Source of the DNA: Mycobacterium sp. 852002-51057_SCH5723018 | GTDB taxonomy: Bacteria > Actinomycetota > Actinomycetes > Mycobacteriales > Mycobacteriaceae | Direction: 5' to 3' | DNA length: 53,204 nt | Assembly: GCF_001667035.1 (NCBI RefSeq) | Contig: NZ_LZIR01000034.1 | Location: forward strand, 1-53,204 | Part shown: positions 49,013-53,204 of the stretch, piece by piece | Layout: each line of letters begins with the position of its first letter | Position numbering within the stretch: position 1 is the stretch's first letter | Translations under genes and position numbers: made by a program | Notes under the pieces: generated by a model | The model's database searches: none | What the model was told of the DNA's origin: nothing | Seen by the model: the letters and a program-made list of their open reading frames with translations, nothing else

Positions 49013-49301
49013 CGCCGGGTCCCGGTCCCCGCGCCGGCCCATTCGGCTGCCCGGGGGGCTGCTCGGGTCCCTCGTCGCCGACCGCATCGGTGCCCTCGTC
49101 GGCGGCCTGGTCCGGCTCGGGGTGCTTGGGGTCGAACGAGTCGGGCACCTTCTTCAGCTGGCGGTTCATCGATCGCAAAAGGAACAGGGTGGCGATCAAC
49201 AGCAGCACCACGACCAGCAGCCCCACCGGGCTGGCCTTGCCGAAGTCGGGGCCGTGATTGTGGGGTGCGTCGGCGATCGCCCGCAGCAGATGGTGGTTCA
49301 C
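48999..49301 (-). CDS. Small membrane protein (Rv1083-like)
   Basis: 100 residues from GTG 49301, overlapping the mca stop as GTGA. One transmembrane helix at about 25-43 ([20 protein letters not shown]), preceded by [10 protein letters not shown] and followed by [16 protein letters not shown] and a disordered acidic Pro/Gly tail. The close, overlapping placement between mca and the DUF255 gene is conserved with M. tuberculosis. Function unknown. Confidence 0.88.
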
Positions 49302-50170
49302 TCGTCGCCCTCGATTCCGGCGAACAGATCGTCCTCGGGCAGTTTGACGGGAAGGCGGGAACGGGCCAACTCGAATTCCTCGGTCGGCCATAGCCGCTGC
49401 TGCCATTCGATCGGGGCGGCGAAGAACTCGGCGTTCGGGTCGATCTGGGTGGCGTGCGCGCGCAACGCGTCGTCGCGCTGGCTGAAATATGCCGAGCACT
49501 CGACGCGCGTCGTCACCCGCGACTCGAACGGGTCATGCTCGGGATCCCAGTGCTTGAGCCACTTTTGGAACGGGCCCTGCTGGCCGTGTTTGACGAATTC
49601 GTCGTGCAGCAGCTGCATGCGCGCCCGCAGGAAGCCGTGCACGTAGTACAGCTTGGACACCGCCCACGGCTCGCCGGCGTCGGGGAAGCGGGCGTAGTCG
49701 CCGGCCGCCTCGAAGGCGCCGACCGAAACCTGGTGGCAGCGAATGTGATCGGGATGCGGGTAGCCGCCATTTTCGTCGTAGGTGGTTATCACGTGTGGCC
49801 GGAACTCGCGGATCACCCGCACCAGCGCCTCGACGGGCTCCTGCAGCGGCACCAGCGCGAAGCAGCCCTCGGGCAGCGGTGGCGGCGGGTCGCCCTTGGG
49901 CAAGCCCGAGTCGACGAATCCCAGCCAGGTGTGTTCCACGCCGAGGATCTCGGCGGCCTTGGCCATTTCGTCGCGGCGGATCTCGGCCATGTGTTCCAGC
50001 ACGTCGGGCAGGTCCATCGCGGGGTTGAGAATCTCGCCGCGCTCGCCGCCGGTCAACGTCACCACCAGCACCCGATGACCCTCGTCGGCGTAGCGGGCCA
50101 GCGTCGCCGCACCCTTGCTGGACTCGTCGTCCGGGTGGGCGTGCACCGCCATCAACCGCAGCTTGCTCAC
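49298..50170 (-). CDS. mca: Mycothiol S-conjugate amidase
   Basis: 290 residues from GTG 50170 with AAGGGGGC upstream. LmbE/MshB-type fold: zinc ligands in AHPDDE (His12, Asp15) and HPDHIRCH (His142), with Asp14 as catalytic base. [21 protein letters not shown] is the conserved C-terminal block that separates Mca from MshB. It cleaves mycothiol-toxin conjugates to GlcN-Ins and a mercapturate for export. It heads the mca-Rv1083-DUF255 run. The upstream frame to 50293 is unlikely to be translated. Confidence 0.95.
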   Translation of the reverse strand: MSKLRLMAVHAHPDDESSKGAATLARYADEGHRVLVVTLTGGERGEILNPAMDLPDVLEHMAEIRRDEMAKAAEILGVEHTWLGFVDSGLPKGDPPPPLPEGCFALVPLQEPVEALVRVIREFRPHVITTYDENGGYPHPDHIRCHQVSVGAFEAAGDYARFPDAGEPWAVSKLYYVHGFLRARMQLLHDEFVKHGQQGPFQKWLKHWDPEHDPFESRVTTRVECSAYFSQRDDALRAHATQIDPNAEFFAAPIEWQQRLWPTEEFELARSRLPVKLPEDDLFAGIEGDE

Positions 50171-50220
50171 GTGCCCCCTTGTCGATTCCCTGGTCTTCAC
50201 TGAAGAGCTAGAAGCGACCC

Positions 50221-50226
50221 TATAAT
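50221..50226 (+). promoter_or_regulatory. Consensus -10 box upstream of the DUF4307 gene
   Basis: A perfect TATAAT, 66 bases before ATG 50292, between divergent mca and the DUF4307 gene. A weak -35 (TTCACT, 50196-50201) gives a 19-base spacer. The mca direction also has TAGGGT on the other strand of the same spot. Confidence 0.45.
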
Positions 50227-50291
50227 TCCAGTTTCGATCGTTGCATTCTGTCGGCAGGCGTCCGGCAGCCACAGTCCAGGCATACCCAGGC

Positions 50292-50726
50292 ATGAGCGAA
50301 ACTCCCCTTCGGCGCCCCGAGGCCCGCTACGGGCGTTCGCGGCTGTCGCGCGTCTCGCGGCGCCGCGTGGTGATCGGCCTGGGGGTGCTGGTCGTCGGCG
50401 CCGGTGTCGTGGTGGCCGTCGTCGGCTACCAACGGCTCGGCACCAGCGAGGTCGCGGGCTCGCTGGCCGGCTACCAGGTGATCGACGACGAGACGGCGTC
50501 GGTAACGATCAGCGTGACGCGATCCGACCCGTCGCGGCCGGTCGACTGCATCGTGCGGGTGCGCGCCAAGGACGGCAGCGAGACGGGCCGGCGCGAGGTC
50601 CTGGTCCCGCCGTCAGACCAGGGAACCGTGCAGGTGACGACCACGGTGAAGTCCAGCAAGCCGCCGGTGATGGCGGACGTCTACGGGTGCGGCGCCGACG
50701 TGCCGGGCTACCTGCGCCCGGGCTGA
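50292..50726 (+). CDS. DUF4307 single-pass membrane protein (Rv1081c-like)
   Basis: 144 residues from ATG 50292. A basic cytosolic start ([14 protein letters not shown]) leads into one helix at about 25-45 and an outer beta-rich domain with [21 protein letters not shown] and two Cys. The fold and length match DUF4307, an actinobacterial family of unknown function. It lies between mca and greA, as in M. tuberculosis. Confidence 0.88.
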   Translation: MSETPLRRPEARYGRSRLSRVSRRRVVIGLGVLVVGAGVVVAVVGYQRLGTSEVAGSLAGYQVIDDETASVTISVTRSDPSRPVDCIVRVRAKDGSETGRREVLVPPSDQGTVQVTTTVKSSKPPVMADVYGCGADVPGYLRPG

Positions 50727-50792
50727 TCAGCGGAGGCCGAACTGCGAATATGGCGTCATCAATTGTTTGCGCGGTGGTAACATGGGTGAATG

Positions 50793-50814
50793 CACGGTTC
50801 CGTATGGGACCGTG
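50793..50814 (+). promoter_or_regulatory. Stem-loop in the greA leader
   Basis: CACGGTTCC (50793-50801) pairs with GGGACCGTG (50806-50814) around GTAT, eight Watson-Crick pairs plus one G-U. It lies about 130 bases before the greA ATG and just after TAACAT (50778-50783), a possible -10. It could stabilise the leader or end the DUF4307 transcript; no T tract follows. Confidence 0.35.
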
Positions 50815-50942
50815 TATTGCTGCATTAAAGGCCGCGAGCAGAACGGAGCGGCGGTAGGCGGGGTGGGACCCGGGCACTCCGGCGGCGGGGATCTTGAGGC
50901 TTGCGCGAAACGCGGAACGACAATAACGAGGAGCACGACGAG

Positions 50943-51437
50943 ATGACGGATATCCAGGTGACCTGGCTGACCCAGGAGTCACATGACCGACTCAAGGCCG
51001 AGCTCGAGCAGCTGATCGCCAATCGTCCGGTCATCGCCGCGGAAATCAACGACCGCCGCGAGGAGGGTGACCTGCGCGAGAACGGCGGGTACCACGCGGC
51101 GCGTGAAGAGCAAGGTCAGCAGGAGGCCCGCATCCGCCAATTGCAGGACTTGCTCAACAACGCCAAGGTCGGCGAGGCGCCCAAGCAGTCCGGCGTCGCG
51201 CTGCCCGGTTCGGTGGTCAAGGTGTACTACAACGGCGACGAGTCCGACACCGAGACGTTCTTGATCGCCACCCGCCAGGAGGGCATCAACGACGGCAAGC
51301 TCGAGGTGTACTCACCGAATTCGCCGCTGGGTGGCGCCCTGATCGACGCCAAGGTGGGCGAGACCCGCAGCTATACCGTGCCCAACGGCAACACCGTCGA
51401 GGTCACGCTGGTCAGCGCGGAGCCGTACCACTCCTAG
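50943..51437 (+). CDS. greA: Transcription elongation factor GreA
   Basis: 164 residues from ATG 50943 (GAGGAG nine bases upstream). The N-terminal antiparallel coiled coil (about 8-80) has the tip [18 protein letters not shown], whose acidic residues enter the RNA polymerase secondary channel and hold the second Mg ion for transcript cleavage. The C-terminal FKBP-like domain ends [17 protein letters not shown]...[10 protein letters not shown]. It rescues backtracked polymerase. It matches Rv1080c. It converges on metB. Confidence 0.95.
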   Translation: MTDIQVTWLTQESHDRLKAELEQLIANRPVIAAEINDRREEGDLRENGGYHAAREEQGQQEARIRQLQDLLNNAKVGEAPKQSGVALPGSVVKVYYNGDESDTETFLIATRQEGINDGKLEVYSPNSPLGGALIDAKVGETRSYTVPNGNTVEVTLVSAEPYHS

Positions 51438-51450
51438 CGTCTGCTCGCCG

Positions 51451-52629
51451 CTAGGCCAGCGCCTGGTCGAGGTCGGCCAGCAGGTCCTCGGCGTCTTCGA
51501 TGCCGACCGACAGGCGGACCAGGTCGTCGGGCACTTCCAGCTGAGAACCGGCCGTCGACGCGTGCGTCATGGCGCTCGGGTGCTCGATCAGCGACTCGAC
51601 GCCGCCCAGCGACTCGGCCAGGATGAACACCTCGGTGCGGGCGCACAGATCTTCGGCGGCTTGCCGGCCGCCGCGCATGCGCACCGACACCATGCCGCCG
51701 AAGCCGCGCATCTGCCGCGCGGCGACGTCGTGCCCCGGGTGGCCGGGCAGGCCCGGGTATAAAACCGTGCTCACCGCGGGATGCCCGGCGAGGAATTCCG
51801 CTATGGCCAACGCGTTTTCGCTGTGTCGCTGCATCCGCAGCACCAACGTTTTCAGGCCGCGCATCGTCAGGTAGGCGTCGAACGGCCCCGGCACCGCGCC
51901 GGTCCCGTTCTGCAGGAAGGCGAACGCGTCGTCCAGCTCTTGATCGTTGGTGATCAACGCGCCGCCCACCACGTCGGAATGGCCGCCGATGTATTTGGTC
52001 GTCGAGTGCAGCACGACGTCGGCGCCCAGCGGCAACGGCTGTTGTAGGGCCGGTGAAGCAAACGTGTTGTCCACCAACACCTTTGCCGAGCGTTGTGTGC
52101 CGAGCTCGGCCGTCAGCCGGACGAGGCCCGCGATGTCGGCGATGGACAGCAACGGATTGGTCGGGGTTTCCACCCACACCAGCCGGGTCTGCGGCGTGAT
52201 GGCGGCGCGGACGGCGTCCAGGTCGGACAGCCCCACCGGCGTATAGGTGACATTCCACTGCGTGAACACCTTGTCGATCAGCCGGAAGGTGCCGCCGTAG
52301 GCGTCGTTGGGGATGACCACGTGGTCGCCGGGCCGCAGCAGCGCCCGCAGGGCGCAGTCGGTGGCGGCCATCCCCGAACTGAACGCCCGACCGAACGCGC
52401 CGTCTTCGACGGCGGCCAGCGAAGCCTCCAGCGCGGCCCGGGTCGGGTTGCCGGTGCGCGCGTATTCGAATCCCCCGCGCAGGCCCCCGACACCGTCCTG
52501 GGCGAAGGTGCTGCTCGCATAGATCGGGGCGTTGACCGCCCCGGTCGCCGGATCCGGACGGTAGCCGGCGTGGATGGCCTTGGTGGCTAGCCCGTTGAAC
52601 CCGTGGTGGCCGTTACGGTCGTCGCTCAT
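51451..52629 (-). CDS. metB: Cystathionine gamma-synthase / gamma-lyase family PLP enzyme
   Basis: 392 residues from ATG 52629. PLP lysine in HSTTKYIGGHSD; SSGMAATDCALRALL, AYGGTFRLIDKVF, VETPTNPLL and VDNTFASPALQQPL are the standard Cys/Met-metabolism blocks. It joins O-acyl-homoserine and cysteine to cystathionine, or may run as lyase; the sequence alone does not decide. It matches Rv1079. TAGGCT lies eight bases before the ATG with no Shine-Dalgarno, possibly a near-leaderless start. Confidence 0.93.
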   Translation of the reverse strand: MSDDRNGHHGFNGLATKAIHAGYRPDPATGAVNAPIYASSTFAQDGVGGLRGGFEYARTGNPTRAALEASLAAVEDGAFGRAFSSGMAATDCALRALLRPGDHVVIPNDAYGGTFRLIDKVFTQWNVTYTPVGLSDLDAVRAAITPQTRLVWVETPTNPLLSIADIAGLVRLTAELGTQRSAKVLVDNTFASPALQQPLPLGADVVLHSTTKYIGGHSDVVGGALITNDQELDDAFAFLQNGTGAVPGPFDAYLTMRGLKTLVLRMQRHSENALAIAEFLAGHPAVSTVLYPGLPGHPGHDVAARQMRGFGGMVSVRMRGGRQAAEDLCARTEVFILAESLGGVESLIEHPSAMTHASTAGSQLEVPDDLVRLSVGIEDAEDLLADLDQALA

Positions 52630-52683
52630 CGACGACAAGCCTAGTGACAGCCGCGGCCCCGGCTCCGTCACCACGCAACGCCG

Positions 52684-53204
52684 TCATTGTTCGATCGGCA
52701 GGACCACCGTCGACATGATCTTGTCGGCCAGCGTCTGCCGCTTGGAATCCCACAGCGGCAAAAGGAAACCGATGAAGCAGACGATCGCGTCGACGATGTG
52801 CGCGATCTGGCGAACGACCGACATCCCGAAACCGATGGGGTGGCCGGTGACCTCGCTGACCACTTTGATCTTCGTCACCGATTTGCCGACGCTCGACCCC
52901 GTGGTGCCCTGGCGGTAGCCGTAGTTCCACACCAGGTAGCCCAGACCGATCAGCGTCGCCAACCACTGCGCCAGCACGCCGGTGGTGGAGTCCTGGGTCG
53001 CGCAGTACTGGTTCACGGTGTACTGGGTGACATCGGTGACGCACCCCGACTGCTGGGTGGCGAACATGATCCACGACCCGATGGCCTGCAGGACGACGTA
53101 CGGCAGGTAGTCGATGACGAAGGCCAGCGCTCGCGAAACCCACGGGGCGTAGGCCTCCGTGGGCAGGGTGCGGATCGCTGGCCCGGGCGGCGGCGGTGCG
53201 TAGC
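52684..53204 (-). CDS. pra: RDD-domain membrane protein, Pra homologue (5' end outside window)
   Basis: The frame is open from the window edge (reading PGPAIRTLPTEAYAPWVSRALAFVIDYLP) to a stop at 52684. The RDD family pattern is present: RALAFVIDYL at the start of the first helix, then Cys-containing loop GCVTDVTQYTVNQYCATQ, a second helix with AQWLATLIGLGYLVWNYGYRQGTTGSS, and a last RQIAHIVDAIVCFIGFLLPLWDSKRQTLADKI. In M. tuberculosis Rv1078 (Pra) a proline-rich N-terminus precedes this; the end of such a PPPPG run is seen at the edge. Function unknown, possibly transport. Confidence 0.9.
   Translation of the reverse strand, partial: YAPPPPGPAIRTLPTEAYAPWVSRALAFVIDYLPYVVLQAIGSWIMFATQQSGCVTDVTQYTVNQYCATQDSTTGVLAQWLATLIGLGYLVWNYGYRQGTTGSSVGKSVTKIKVVSEVTGHPIGFGMSVVRQIAHIVDAIVCFIGFLLPLWDSKRQTLADKIMSTVVLPIEQ

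Overview
The window is mycobacterial chromosome: high GC throughout, frequent GTG starts, a PE_PGRS gene at the left edge, and long synteny with a block I recognise from Mycobacterium tuberculosis. Read left to right it matches the Rv1127c to Rv1078 interval in descending order: ppdK, ephC, bpoB, gnd2, zwf1, ychF, ispH, xseA/xseB, the Rv1106c 3beta-HSD, glpX, fum, phoH2, desA2, glyA1, coaA, the Rv1086 prenyl synthase, mca, greA, metB, pra. PGRS proteins are typical of M. tuberculosis and its slow-growing relatives (M. kansasii, M. marinum and similar) and are absent from the M. avium group. A slow-growing, PGRS-bearing non-tuberculous Mycobacterium is therefore the best guess; I cannot name the species. 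Rv numbers and family comparisons come from memory, without any database search.

Layout. 1-1.6 kb: 3' part of a PE_PGRS gene. 1.6-9 kb: a DoxX membrane protein divergent from an F420-reductase-like gene, a short PPDK with a coupled partner gene, a WS/DGAT-like acyltransferase, epoxide hydrolase, VOC protein and alpha/beta hydrolase. 9-11.5 kb: zwf-gnd pentose phosphate pair. 11.6-18.3 kb: a run of small, mostly accessory genes (class III cyclase, two unrelated NlpC/P60-type proteins, VOC, SnoaL, DUF2255, DUF2510, a coiled-coil protein, a HabA-like membrane protein). 18.3-25 kb: conserved ychF, ispH, xseA/xseB and a 3beta-HSD with a KstR-type operator. 25-29.3 kb: AI-2E transporter, intact carboxylesterase, dienelactone hydrolase, DUF4245 protein. 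29.4-33 kb: glpX-fum-Rv1097c operon. 33-40.4 kb: a HAMP cyclase, polysaccharide deacetylase, phoH2 with structured leader, desA2, glyA1, coaA. 40.4-44.8 kb: a lineage-specific island with two tandem duplicated O-methyltransferases and two membrane proteins. 44.9-53.2 kb: Z-prenyl synthase, hemolysin III, ketosteroid-isomerase-like protein, DUF255 protein, mca, greA, metB and the pra end.

How the genes fit together. Central carbon flow is represented by zwf1/gnd2 (NADPH and pentose), glpX (gluconeogenesis) and fum (TCA). ispH and the Z-prenyl synthase feed decaprenyl phosphate for cell-wall assembly. mca detoxifies with mycothiol. The 3beta-HSD and the KSI-like protein point to sterol-ring oxidation and isomerisation. 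Many genes without a Shine-Dalgarno sequence have a TANNNT -10 box six or seven bases before the start codon, which suggests leaderless mRNAs and helps fix their starts.

Most interesting points: a ~530-bp segment carrying a HabA-like gene, bounded by two copies of the ychF 3' end that differ only synonymously; two genes intact here that are, from memory, broken in M. tuberculosis (a cyclase and a para-nitrobenzyl-esterase-like gene); the truncated PPDK with its coupled partner; the O-methyltransferase duplication; a 55-bp perfect tandem repeat at a convergent gene end; and short overlapping leader ORFs.
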